A stretch of DNA of 64,000 nt, taken from positions 1 through 64,000 of the forward strand of contig NZ_AUNB01000051.1 in the NCBI RefSeq assembly GCF_000714545.1, in the 5' to 3' direction. Positions 27,775 through 34,604 of the stretch are shown piece after piece. The notes under the pieces were generated by a model. The model was not told where the DNA came from and did not search any database. It saw only the letters and a list, made by a program, of their open reading frames with translations. A program made the translations under genes and the position numbers. The DNA is from Thioclava indica. GTDB lineage: Bacteria > Pseudomonadota > Alphaproteobacteria > Rhodobacterales > Rhodobacteraceae. Each line of letters begins with the position of its first letter. The stretch's first letter is position 1.

Positions 27775-27984
27775 CGTCAGTCGAGTCCTTAGCGGTCCGT
27801 AGGCAATCGCGCATTTGCGCGATGAAGTCACGCGTAATCCCCTGTTTTTCGCAGCGTGTTACGGCAATATTAGGGCATAAACGCGAAGATGCGGTTAATT
27901 GCTGCAGGGTCTATGCGTGTGCGCAACCTTGCAGCGGGGCCGTGCGCGGGCTAGGTGAAACCCGCAATCTGAGGGGAGAGACCG

Positions 27985-28608
27985 ATGTTTACCGGGATCG
28001 TGACCGATATCGGCGAGGTTTTGGAGCTAGAGCAGCGCGGCGACTTGCGCGCGCGCATCGCCACGCAATATGACGTGGCGGGCATCGAGATCGGCGCGTC
28101 AATCGCGTGTGATGGCTGTTGCCTGACCGTGATCGCCACCGGCAGCGTGCCGCAGAACTGGTTCGACGTTGAGATTTCGGCTGAAAGTCAGGCGAAAACC
28201 AATATCGGCGGGGGCGGCAATGATCGCAGCGGCGGCTGGCAGGTTGGCAAGAAGGTCAACCTCGAACGCGCGCTGAAGGTCGGTGATGAACTCGGCGGGC
28301 ATATCGTCTCGGGCCATGTCGATGGCGTGGCGCAGATCGAGGCGATGGTGGATGAGGGCGACAGCACGCGCTTTACCTTTCGCGCACCGCCCGGACTGGC
28401 AAAATATATCGCGCCCAAAGGGTCGGTTGCGCTTAATGGCACCTCGTTGACGGTGAATGAGGTTGATGGCGACACGTTTGGCGTCAATATCATTCCCCAC
28501 ACCAAACAGGTCACGAATTGGGGGCAGGCCAAGGCTGGCGACCGCATCAATCTCGAAATCGACACGCTCGCGCGCTACGTCGCGCGGCTGCAGGAGTGGC
28601 AGGCATGA
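27985..28608 (+). CDS. ribE: riboflavin synthase alpha chain
   Basis: Dismutates two 6,7-dimethyl-8-ribityllumazine molecules to riboflavin. 207 residues form two lumazine-binding barrels: MFTGIV at the N-terminus with CDGCCLTV near 50, and the second repeat starting around GHIVSGHVDG at residue 105 with LNGTSLTVNEV near 153. GAGGGGAGAG precedes the ATG. Its stop overlaps the ribB start (ATGA). I saw no FMN riboswitch in the 210-base leader region between kpsS and ribE. Confidence 0.95.
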   Translation: MFTGIVTDIGEVLELEQRGDLRARIATQYDVAGIEIGASIACDGCCLTVIATGSVPQNWFDVEISAESQAKTNIGGGGNDRSGGWQVGKKVNLERALKVGDELGGHIVSGHVDGVAQIEAMVDEGDSTRFTFRAPPGLAKYIAPKGSVALNGTSLTVNEVDGDTFGVNIIPHTKQVTNWGQAKAGDRINLEIDTLARYVARLQEWQA

Positions 28609-29753
28609 ACACGCCCAAACCAGTGGATAAATCCGGCACCCATGACGTTCCCGGCGCGGTAGAGGAGAGCCTGCGCGATGCGATCTCGCCGACCGAGGAC
28701 ATCATCGCCGAGGCTCGCGCGGGCCGCATGGTGATCCTGGTCGATCACGAGGATCGCGAGAATGAGGGCGACCTGTATATCCCGGCTGAGAAATGCACCC
28801 CAGAGGCGGTGAATTTCATGGCCACGTTCGGGCGCGGTTTGATCTGTTTGCCGCTGACCGCCGAGCGGGTCGATCAACTGGGACTGCCCCCGATGGTGCG
28901 CGCCAATTCGATGCGCCACGAGACCGCGTTTACCGTCACGATTGAGGCGCGCGAAGGCATCACCACCGGCATCTCGGCGCATGATCGCGCTCAGACTGTT
29001 GCTGTTGCGATTGACCCTGCAAAGGGCGCGCAGGATCTCGCGACACCGGGGCATGTGTTTCCGCTGCGCGCGCGCGAGGGCGGCGTGTTGGTGCGCGCTG
29101 GTCATACCGAGGCAGCGGTCGATGTCGCGCGTCTGGCGGGGCTGAAACCCGCCGGTGTGATCTGCGAGATCATGGGCGATGACGGCCATATGTCGCGCCT
29201 GCCTGAACTGATTGCGTTCGGCCAGAAACACGGCCTCAAAATTGGCACGATTTCCGACCTGATCGCGTATCGGCGTCGTCACGACAATCTGGTGCGCGAA
29301 GTGGCGCGTCAGCCCGTGACCTCCAGCCATGGCGGCGATTGGGAAATGCGTGTCTTTACCGATCAGGCCGAGGGCGTGGATCACATCGTTCTGGTCAAGG
29401 GCGACATCACCACGCCTGATCCGGTGCTCGTGCGCACCCATTCGCTGAATGTGCTCGATGATGTGCTGGGCATCGGCCCCGGCCCGTCTGACGAGGTGCG
29501 CCGCGCGATGGAGATCGTCGCGCGTGAGGGACGCGGGGCGGTCTGCCTGTTCCGCGACCCGTCTGCCAAGCTGCTGCGCGAGGAAGAGCAGGGGCCCCGC
29601 ACGATCAAGCAGATCGGTCTTGGCTCGCAGATCCTGTCATCGATGGGGCTGCACGATCTGATTTTGCTGACCGATAACCCGCAAACAAAATATGTCGGCC
29701 TTGACGCTTACGGGCTGCGCATCGTGGGCACGCGCCCGATTACGGAGGGCTGA
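28605..29753 (+). CDS. ribB: 3,4-dihydroxy-2-butanone-4-phosphate synthase with degenerate GTP cyclohydrolase II domain (RibBX-type)
   Basis: Makes the four-carbon precursor of lumazine from ribulose 5-phosphate. The N-terminal DHBP synthase domain is intact: [11 protein letters not shown] at 47-57, the RHETAFTV region near 104 and [10 protein letters not shown] at 164-173. The C-terminal part (about 225-382) is a GTP cyclohydrolase II fold, but the zinc site is lost: where active RibA has HSECxTGD and RCDC, this protein has [11 protein letters not shown] from H279, and its only Cys in the domain is C314. Separate active RibA is therefore needed elsewhere. Start overlaps ribE; ribH follows after three bases. 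Confidence 0.92.
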   Translation: MNTPKPVDKSGTHDVPGAVEESLRDAISPTEDIIAEARAGRMVILVDHEDRENEGDLYIPAEKCTPEAVNFMATFGRGLICLPLTAERVDQLGLPPMVRANSMRHETAFTVTIEAREGITTGISAHDRAQTVAVAIDPAKGAQDLATPGHVFPLRAREGGVLVRAGHTEAAVDVARLAGLKPAGVICEIMGDDGHMSRLPELIAFGQKHGLKIGTISDLIAYRRRHDNLVREVARQPVTSSHGGDWEMRVFTDQAEGVDHIVLVKGDITTPDPVLVRTHSLNVLDDVLGIGPGPSDEVRRAMEIVAREGRGAVCLFRDPSAKLLREEEQGPRTIKQIGLGSQILSSMGLHDLILLTDNPQTKYVGLDAYGLRIVGTRPITEG

Positions 29754-29756
29754 AAT

Positions 29757-30305
29757 ATGGCTTCTAGCGAAACCCATCACATCCTTGATTTGCCCGAGTT
29801 TGACGGCGCGCCGCGCCTGTTGATCGTCGTGGCGCCTTATTACAAGGACATCGCCGATAATCTGGTCGCAGGCGCGCGCGCCACGGCTGAAAAAGCGGGC
29901 GCGTATGTCGATCTGATCGAAGTGCCCGGCGCGCTGGAAATTCCTACCGCAATCGCAATGGCTGCGCGCATGGCCGATTATGACGGCTTCGTCGCGCTGG
30001 GCTGCGTAATCCGGGGCGAGACGACCCATTACGACACGGTCTGCAATGACAGCTCGCGCGGCTTGACGCTGCTCGGCCTTGAGGGGATTTGCGTTGGCAA
30101 CGGGATCCTGACGGTCGAAAACTACGATCAGGCAGCCGTGCGTGCCGATCCCGAGGATCAGAATAAAGGCGGCGGTGCGGCGGCTGCGGCCTTGCATCTC
30201 ATCTCATTGTCGCGCAAATGGGCGCGCCGGACGAAGGGCATCGGGTTCAAACCCGCTGAGTCCTTTCGCATCGCCGGCAAGCCAGACGGATCGAACCAAG
30301 CATGA
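29757..30305 (+). CDS. ribH: 6,7-dimethyl-8-ribityllumazine synthase
   Basis: Condenses the RibD/RibA-derived pyrimidine with dihydroxybutanone phosphate. The 182-residue protein shows VPGALEIPTA near residue 56, ALGCVIRGETTHYD at 80-93 with catalytic H91, and NGILTVEN near 115. The C-terminus is longer than average by about 25 residues. Its TGA overlaps the nusB ATG by four bases, the usual ribH-nusB coupling. Confidence 0.95.
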   Translation: MASSETHHILDLPEFDGAPRLLIVVAPYYKDIADNLVAGARATAEKAGAYVDLIEVPGALEIPTAIAMAARMADYDGFVALGCVIRGETTHYDTVCNDSSRGLTLLGLEGICVGNGILTVENYDQAAVRADPEDQNKGGGAAAAALHLISLSRKWARRTKGIGFKPAESFRIAGKPDGSNQA

Positions 30306-30808
30306 CTGAGCACAGCGCCCAAGACACCCCGAAACCGCGCAAACCCACGCTGGAAGAAAAGCGCCAGATGAAATCTGCGTCGCGGCTCTATGCCGTGCAG
30401 GCGCTGTTCCAGATGGAGGCCGCAGGGCAGGGCGCAGATCGCGTGCGCGCCGAGTTTGAAAACCACCGCTTTGGCGCGACCTATGAAGATCAGGGCGAGA
30501 TGGCCGAGGGCGATACCAACCTGTTTCGCCGCCTGATTGACGATGCGGTGATGTGGCAGGGCAAGATCGACAAAGCGACGGATCTGGCTTTGGTGGCGAA
30601 ATGGCCGATTGATCGCATTGATCCGGTGTTGCGCGCGTTGTTTCGCGCCGCCGGGGCGGAACTGGTGACCCCGGCCACGCCCCCCAAGGTCGTGATCACC
30701 GAATATGTCGATGTGGCGCGTGCTTTCTTTCCTGATGGGAAAGAGCCTAAATTCGTGAATGCGGTGCTTGATCACATGGCCCACGCCTTGCGCCCCGAGG
30801 CGTTCTAA
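30302..30808 (+). CDS. nusB: transcription antitermination factor NusB
   Basis: Helical RNA-binding factor that joins NusE (S10) on boxA of rRNA operons. 168 residues; SRLYAVQALFQME near residue 28 is the conserved first helix, IDRIDPVLRALFRAAGAEL near 100 and PKFVNAVLDHMA near 148 the conserved C-terminal helices. A 20-residue charged N-terminal extension precedes the core. Last gene of the riboflavin operon. Confidence 0.94.
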   Translation: MTEHSAQDTPKPRKPTLEEKRQMKSASRLYAVQALFQMEAAGQGADRVRAEFENHRFGATYEDQGEMAEGDTNLFRRLIDDAVMWQGKIDKATDLALVAKWPIDRIDPVLRALFRAAGAELVTPATPPKVVITEYVDVARAFFPDGKEPKFVNAVLDHMAHALRPEAF

Positions 30809-30844
30809 GCCCGTTTTGCGACCACATGCCACGGGCTGTTTGTC
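30808..30844 (+). terminator. possible terminator of the rib-nusB operon
   Basis: AGCCCGT pairs with ACGGGCT across a 16-base loop and is followed by the T-rich TGTTTGT. The left arm begins in the nusB stop codon. Moderate quality. Confidence 0.4.
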
Positions 30845-30926
30845 GCCGATTCAGGGGGTTTAAACGAATCCCCTCTATCAATCGATCAAATCTGCGCTAC
30901 TCTTAGGATAAGCTAAGGGGGTACTC

Positions 30927-31283
30927 ATGCCTGAACTCGTTCGTCTTTATATCAAGAATGTCATCTTCGGCTTTTTCATTGCGCTCGCTTTCGTGGGCCT
31001 GTTGCTTTGGTTCAATGTTGGCAATCTGTGGCATCTGATTTCCACCTCGGACATCGGCTATATTGCGGTGGCGCTGTTGGTCGTGTTCAACACGGTGGTG
31101 TTCTCGGGCGTGCAATTCTCGATTGCAGTGATGCGTATGGGCTCTGATGATGAGGGATCATCGGGGGGCAAGCGCGACGCGATCCCCACGACGCAAGCGG
31201 CAGAGCGCTTGGCGATCCGTATTCCGGTCGAAGAGGGGCGCACACGGCGCCAGCTTGATCAGCAAATTAAGCGACCGCGCTAA
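30927..31283 (+). CDS. small two-helix membrane protein of unknown function
   Basis: A 118-residue protein with two hydrophobic helices (about residues 11-31 and 42-65) and a hydrophilic, charged C-terminal tail of about 45 residues, presumably cytoplasmic. A G-run (AGGGGG) lies a few bases before the ATG. No domain recognised. The gene stands alone and is followed by a strong symmetric terminator. Confidence 0.65.
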   Translation: MPELVRLYIKNVIFGFFIALAFVGLLLWFNVGNLWHLISTSDIGYIAVALLVVFNTVVFSGVQFSIAVMRMGSDDEGSSGGKRDAIPTTQAAERLAIRIPVEEGRTRRQLDQQIKRPR

Positions 31284-31311
31284 AATCTCGCGCCCGCGTT
31301 AGACGTCACGC

Positions 31312-31343
31312 AAAAAGCCCCGCCGGTTTGGTCGGGGCTTTTT
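31312..31343. terminator. bidirectional terminator
   Basis: An 11-bp perfect inverted repeat AAAAAGCCCCG / CGGGGCTTTTT with a 10-base loop. The A-run and T-run make it work in both directions: for the membrane-protein gene on the + strand and for any transcript coming through 31344-31670 on the - strand. Confidence 0.85.
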
Positions 31344-31670
31344 GCTGCGCTCAACACGCATAAGTGACGGAAACCGCAGCAACCGTGGAGACGAGAGTTC
31401 CCGGAGACCTGAAAAGTCAGGTGGGTGCCAGTTAACGAGGCCAGGGCCACGACAGAGCCAGCCCCCTCAGGAATGGTATAGGCCACTGGAAAAGGGTCTA
31501 TCACGCATCGAGCAGTAACCGTCGATCTCACAGATAGGCGCGCGCGGGTGATCCGACAAGGGGCATCTCTCACGTCAGCAAAGTGCCGCCACTGCGACAC
31601 CTTGGCACTTTAGCGCGATGGATGCGCCCCTTACTCTGGCGCAATTACACAGCGCAAACAGGATGATAGC
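31344..31670. other. gene-free tract with several RNA-like helices (candidate non-coding RNA)
   Basis: No convincing protein gene. Helices visible in the + strand: ACCTGA-AAAG-TCAGGT (31407-31422), CCAGT (31428) with ACTGG (31485), a nested CTATC..ATCGA / TCGAT..GATAG hairpin (about 31499-31546), AAAGTGCC / GGCACTTT with a 16-base loop (31580-31611), and an enclosing TGACG (31365) with CGTCA (31573) plus GAGAG / CTCTC. The strand is undecided; a - strand RNA would end at the terminator 31312-31343. I could not match it to 6S, RNase P, tmRNA, SRP RNA or a known riboswitch. Confidence 0.35.
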
Positions 31671-32021
31671 ATGACCGAGATTGAGACAGCGCAGGCCCGG
31701 CCTGCGCGCGCGGGCATTGGTGCGGTATTGGAACGGATCTGGCGCGTCGAAGCGCTGCGATACGAGGTTCTAGCGGCGTTTCTTTTGCTGCCCGTTCTGG
31801 TCGCAGGCCATGCGCGTGCGATTGATTATGTGCTTTATGTATTGTTGGTCGCGGCGCTTTTTGCCGCGGAAATGTTTCGCACGCTGTCTGAGGATTTGCT
31901 GCGCCTGATCCCGCCAGAAGGTTTGGCGCAGGCGGCTATCATCGCGCGCGGCACCAGCCTTGGGACGGTGATTCTGCGGGCCTGTGTTGTGGTTCTGCTG
32001 GGCTGGGTCTTGCTGTTTTAA
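31671..32021 (+). CDS. DgkA-like membrane protein, probably degenerate
   Basis: A 116-residue protein with three membrane helices in the layout of diacylglycerol kinase DgkA: EALRYEVLAAF near residue 30, AEMFRTLSED near 80 and a third helix at the end. The catalytic glutamates of DgkA are kept at the right spacing (AEM..SE), but the intervening Asn is Arg and the KD pair before the third helix is replaced by RG. That suggests loss of the kinase reaction. The ATG follows AGGATGATAG. It lies directly behind the gene-free, structured tract. Confidence 0.55.
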   Translation: MTEIETAQARPARAGIGAVLERIWRVEALRYEVLAAFLLLPVLVAGHARAIDYVLYVLLVAALFAAEMFRTLSEDLLRLIPPEGLAQAAIIARGTSLGTVILRACVVVLLGWVLLF

Positions 32022-32077
32022 GTGCGCACGCTGGTCGGGGGCTGGACAGATGTTCGCGTTTCGTTCATCCTGCTGGG

Positions 32078-32533
32078 ATGATGATGCAAACGCCCCTTTC
32101 GGATCTCGCTCCCGGTCAGATTCTGGCGCGTGGCATGGCGCGCGCTTTGTCCGATCTGCGCTATGACAGCCTGCCCGAAATGAAGCTGCGCCCCCGCCTG
32201 CGCGCCGATCTGATGGCGCTGGGCCATAAGGGCGAGATTTGGATCATCGAGTGCAAATCAAGCCGCGCGGATTTTCGCGCCGACAAGAAATGGCAAGGCT
32301 ATCTGGAGTGGTGTGATCGCTATTTCTGGGCGGTGGATAGCGATTTCCCGACCGATCTGCTGCCCGAGGAGACGGGGCTGTTCATCGCCGATGGCTATGG
32401 CGGCGAGATGATCCGCGAGGCCCCGTTTCACAAACTCGCCCCCGCCCGGCGACGCACGATCACGCTGGATTTTGCCCGCGCCAGCGCAAGGCGGTTGCAG
32501 CAGGTGTGCGATCCGGGGGGCGTCGGCCTTTAG
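32078..32533 (+). CDS. mmcB: MmcB family DNA repair protein
   Basis: A 151-residue protein of the MmcB-like family (formerly DUF2161-related), with a PD-(D/E)xK nuclease-like core: RLRADLMAL near residue 42, IWIIECKSSRADFRADKKW near 54-72 and CDRYFWAVD near 79. In Caulobacter MmcB contributes to repair of mitomycin C damage. Three consecutive ATG codons open the gene, so the start is uncertain by two residues. It overlaps the end of the DUF6324 gene on the other strand by four bases. Confidence 0.82.
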   Translation: MMMQTPLSDLAPGQILARGMARALSDLRYDSLPEMKLRPRLRADLMALGHKGEIWIIECKSSRADFRADKKWQGYLEWCDRYFWAVDSDFPTDLLPEETGLFIADGYGGEMIREAPFHKLAPARRRTITLDFARASARRLQQVCDPGGVGL

Positions 32534-32733
32534 CGCTTGCCGGGTTTGTTCTTCGTCTCACGTGCGGCTTGCGCGGCAGCTTGCAGTTCTTCGGCGATCT
32601 CATCGGCCTCGTCAGGGTCGAAATCGAGTGGCAATTCAATGCCATCGCCCTCGACATATAGCCGCACCATCCCCAAAGAGGTCGGCCCGATCTGGATATT
32701 GGCGGCGGTGTCGCTTTGTTTGTCGATGCCCAT
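32530..32733 (-). CDS. DUF6324 family small acidic protein
   Basis: A 67-residue acidic protein with a beta-rich first half (IQIGPTSLGMVRLYVEGDGIE, around residues 13-33) and a helical, charged second half. It matches a short family conserved in Rhodobacterales (DUF6324) of unknown role. A clear GAGGAGA lies before the ATG. Convergent with mmcB. Confidence 0.7.
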   Translation of the reverse strand: MGIDKQSDTAANIQIGPTSLGMVRLYVEGDGIELPLDFDPDEADEIAEELQAAAQAARETKNKPGKR

Positions 32734-32825
32734 GCGATCTCTCCTCGTCTGCGGAACGGAAATCTCAGGTAACGCCGCGCGCGCAATCTCGCAAGCCCCG
32801 CAGGCATTTTCCTGAAAAACCGGGC

Positions 32826-32854
32826 TTGCAATCTCTGCGCGCTCGGTCTATCTC
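32826..32854 (+). promoter_or_regulatory. probable promoter of tRNA-His
   Basis: TTGCAA and TATCTC with exactly 17 bases between them; the -10 element ends ten bases before the tRNA 5' end. Confidence 0.55.
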
Positions 32855-32863
32855 CCCGCCAAT

Positions 32864-32940
32864 GCCGCCTTAGCTCAGTTGGTTAGAGCGCTGGATTGTG
32901 GATCCAGAGGTCCCCCGTTCAAGCCGGGGAGGCGGTACCA
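32864..32940 (+). tRNA. tRNA-His (anticodon GTG), alphaproteobacterial type without G-1
   Basis: Full cloverleaf of 77 nt: 7-bp acceptor GCCGCCT / AGGCGGT, D stem GCTC / GAGC, anticodon stem CTGGA / TCCAG with GTG at 32898-32900, T stem CCCCG / CGGGG, and an encoded CCA. The acceptor begins with a G1-T72 wobble, the discriminator is A73 and the base before G1 is T. The usual His identity pair G-1:C73 is therefore not encoded, as known for a clade of alphaproteobacteria with divergent HisRS. Confidence 0.97.
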
Positions 32941-33170
32941 TCCCCCCTCGATTTCTTGTTGCTCGACAGATCCGGCGCTTGGTTGCCTCGGCTTTGCATC
33001 GGCAAAACTGTGTCAATTTGGCATCAGATAAGGCGTTCAACCGCGCGGATGACCGAAATATGACGTTTGCAGGGAACGAAATATTCACATTCGGGTTCGA
33101 CAATACGAGCATTGGAAATACATCGACATCAGGGGCAGCGCCTCTGAATTGCGAAGCGATAGGATGGGTT

Positions 33171-33599
33171 TTGACAGTAGCGCGCAAAATTGACATCGGC
33201 AGCGAATGCAAATGCTGCAAAGTACTGATTGCCGAAGATGAGGCGATCGTTGCTCTTGATCTGCAAATGATGATTGAGGATTTGGGCGCGCGCGTGCTTG
33301 GGCCCTGCGCCACAATGCGCGCCGCGATGACGCAAATCGCCCAAGATCTGCCCGATGCGGCAGTTCTAGATGTCATGCTTGCGGATGGCGAAGTGTATGA
33401 GCTGGCGGATCGCTTGCGCGATGCAGGCGTGGCGCTGGTGTTTCATTCGGGTCATGCCGATCCTGCGGAATTGCTTGAACGCTACCCCGAGGCCTCGGTT
33501 TGTCCCAAGCCTGCCTACCCGTCAGAGATCGAAGCCAAGCTGGAAGGCGTTTTGCACGCCCATTCCCAGACAGGCATGCAGGCGGGGTTGCCGGGCTAG
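33171..33599 (+). CDS. single-domain response regulator (receiver only)
   Basis: A stand-alone CheY-like receiver of about 142 residues. The acidic residues are in VLIAEDEAIV near 21-24, the phosphoacceptor is D67 in VLDVML and the conserved Lys is K113 in PKP. Its helix 1 pattern (DEAIVALDLQMMIEDLG) is typical of receivers in general-stress or PAS-kinase signalling in Rhodobacteraceae. The start is uncertain: I chose TTG behind AGGATGGG; an ATG 111 bases upstream would add a stretch that does not look coding. CKCC near the N-terminus is unusual. No kinase adjacent. Confidence 0.72.
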   Translation: MTVARKIDIGSECKCCKVLIAEDEAIVALDLQMMIEDLGARVLGPCATMRAAMTQIAQDLPDAAVLDVMLADGEVYELADRLRDAGVALVFHSGHADPAELLERYPEASVCPKPAYPSEIEAKLEGVLHAHSQTGMQAGLPG

Positions 33600-33602
33600 C
33601 CC

Positions 33603-34493
33603 CTAGATTTCTTGGTTTTCCAGATGGTCACCAAAAGCGCGCATCGCCCGGCTGATGTGGTGGTCGCGATGGCGCAATGCGTAGAACGCGCGCGGTGGCA
33701 GCGTCACGCCCCAATCATGCAGCGCCCCTGTCGTAAGCGAGCGCGCGATGACATGCGCCGACAGAATCGTTAGCCCTGCACCCGCTTCAACCGCGCTCAA
33801 CACCGCCTCGTTTGAGGGCAGCACCAGCGCCGCCTCGGCCACCTCGGATGGCACGCCAAGCCCGGCCATCGCGGCCTGCGCATGGGATCGCGTGCCTGAT
33901 CCTGCCTCACGCAGCACCCAAGGCCGCGCCACAAGGCTCGATTGGCGCACGGGCTGCTCGGGGGCAGGGTGCGCGCAGACAAGACGCATCCGATCCGCCC
34001 CAACCTGACGGCGCACCAGTTGCGGCTCATCAATCTCTCCCTCGACAAAGGCCAGATCATAGCGCCCCGCGCGCAATTGCGCGGCGGCCTCCTCGCTATT
34101 GCCAATCGCCAGCGTGAAGGTGATCCCCGCAAAGCGGGAGCGAAACGTCGCCAGATGAGCGGGCAGCCAGTAGCCCGCGATGGTCTGGCTTGCGATCATG
34201 CGGATATGGCCGCGCGCAAGGCCCCGGGTTTCGGCCAACGCGGCCTCGGCCTCGGCAAGCTGGGCCAGCACCGCGCGCGCTTCGGGCAAAAAGGCGCGCC
34301 CTTCTTGGGTCAAGGCAATACCGCGCCCGACCCGATCAAACAGCTTTACCTCATGGCGGTTTTCCAGCGCCGCAATTGCCGCCGATGCCGTCGATTGCGT
34401 CATGTTCAAGACCTGCGCGGCGCGGGTCATATGCTCCATCTCGGCCACGGTGACGAAGACGCGCAATTGTTCAGGGGTCATCGGTGGGCTCAC
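33603..34493 (-). CDS. LysR-family transcriptional regulator
   Basis: A 296-residue LysR regulator with the N-terminal winged helix-turn-helix (AAQVLNMTQSTASAAIAALE, residues 25-44) and a two-lobed effector-binding domain. It is transcribed away from the YeiH gene, so it most likely controls that gene and itself. The substrate-binding region resembles CysB/YeiE-like regulators, which fits a sulfur-compound or anion exporter, but the effector cannot be read from sequence. The start is GTG or an ATG 12 bases inside; neither has a clear ribosome-binding site. Confidence 0.88.
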   Translation of the reverse strand: MSPPMTPEQLRVFVTVAEMEHMTRAAQVLNMTQSTASAAIAALENRHEVKLFDRVGRGIALTQEGRAFLPEARAVLAQLAEAEAALAETRGLARGHIRMIASQTIAGYWLPAHLATFRSRFAGITFTLAIGNSEEAAAQLRAGRYDLAFVEGEIDEPQLVRRQVGADRMRLVCAHPAPEQPVRQSSLVARPWVLREAGSGTRSHAQAAMAGLGVPSEVAEAALVLPSNEAVLSAVEAGAGLTILSAHVIARSLTTGALHDWGVTLPPRAFYALRHRDHHISRAMRAFGDHLENQEI

Positions 34494-34516
34494 TCATCGT
34501 AAATTTCGATCATATT

Positions 34517-34533
34517 AACAAAAACCTTTTGTT
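34517..34533. promoter_or_regulatory. palindromic operator between the LysR and YeiH genes
   Basis: AACAAAAACCTTTTGTT is a perfect 7-3-7 inverted repeat in the middle of the divergent promoter region. Its position fits the recognition site of the adjacent LysR regulator. Confidence 0.5.
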
Positions 34534-34604
34534 TGAACAATGAGTGTATCGGCGCGATTTAAGCCCAAGCACGCAAGACCGCTGCCGATATAAGGACACC
34601 TGAG

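Noticed and set aside
27775-27984. possible FMN riboswitch before ribE
   Set aside because: The conserved RFN segments (AGGGGC, GGTAATAG-like and CCGAC blocks) were searched for by eye and not found.
31482-31488. GCCACTG heptamer resembling the B12 box of cobalamin riboswitches, and a nearby GGTGCCAG..TAACG stretch resembling RNase P RNA
   Set aside because: The other invariant parts are missing: no GAGCCAGGAGACCTGCC-like element 3' of the heptamer for cobalamin, and no GAGGAAAGTCCGGGC core for RNase P.
31280-31600. 106-codon open frame on the - strand through the gene-free tract
   Set aside because: It reads through the stem of a strong terminator, has no ribosome-binding site and encodes no recognisable features; likely a chance frame.
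32898-33170. upstream extension of the receiver gene to within tRNA-His
   Set aside because: The frame is open but starts inside the tRNA and its translation has no domain-like sequence.
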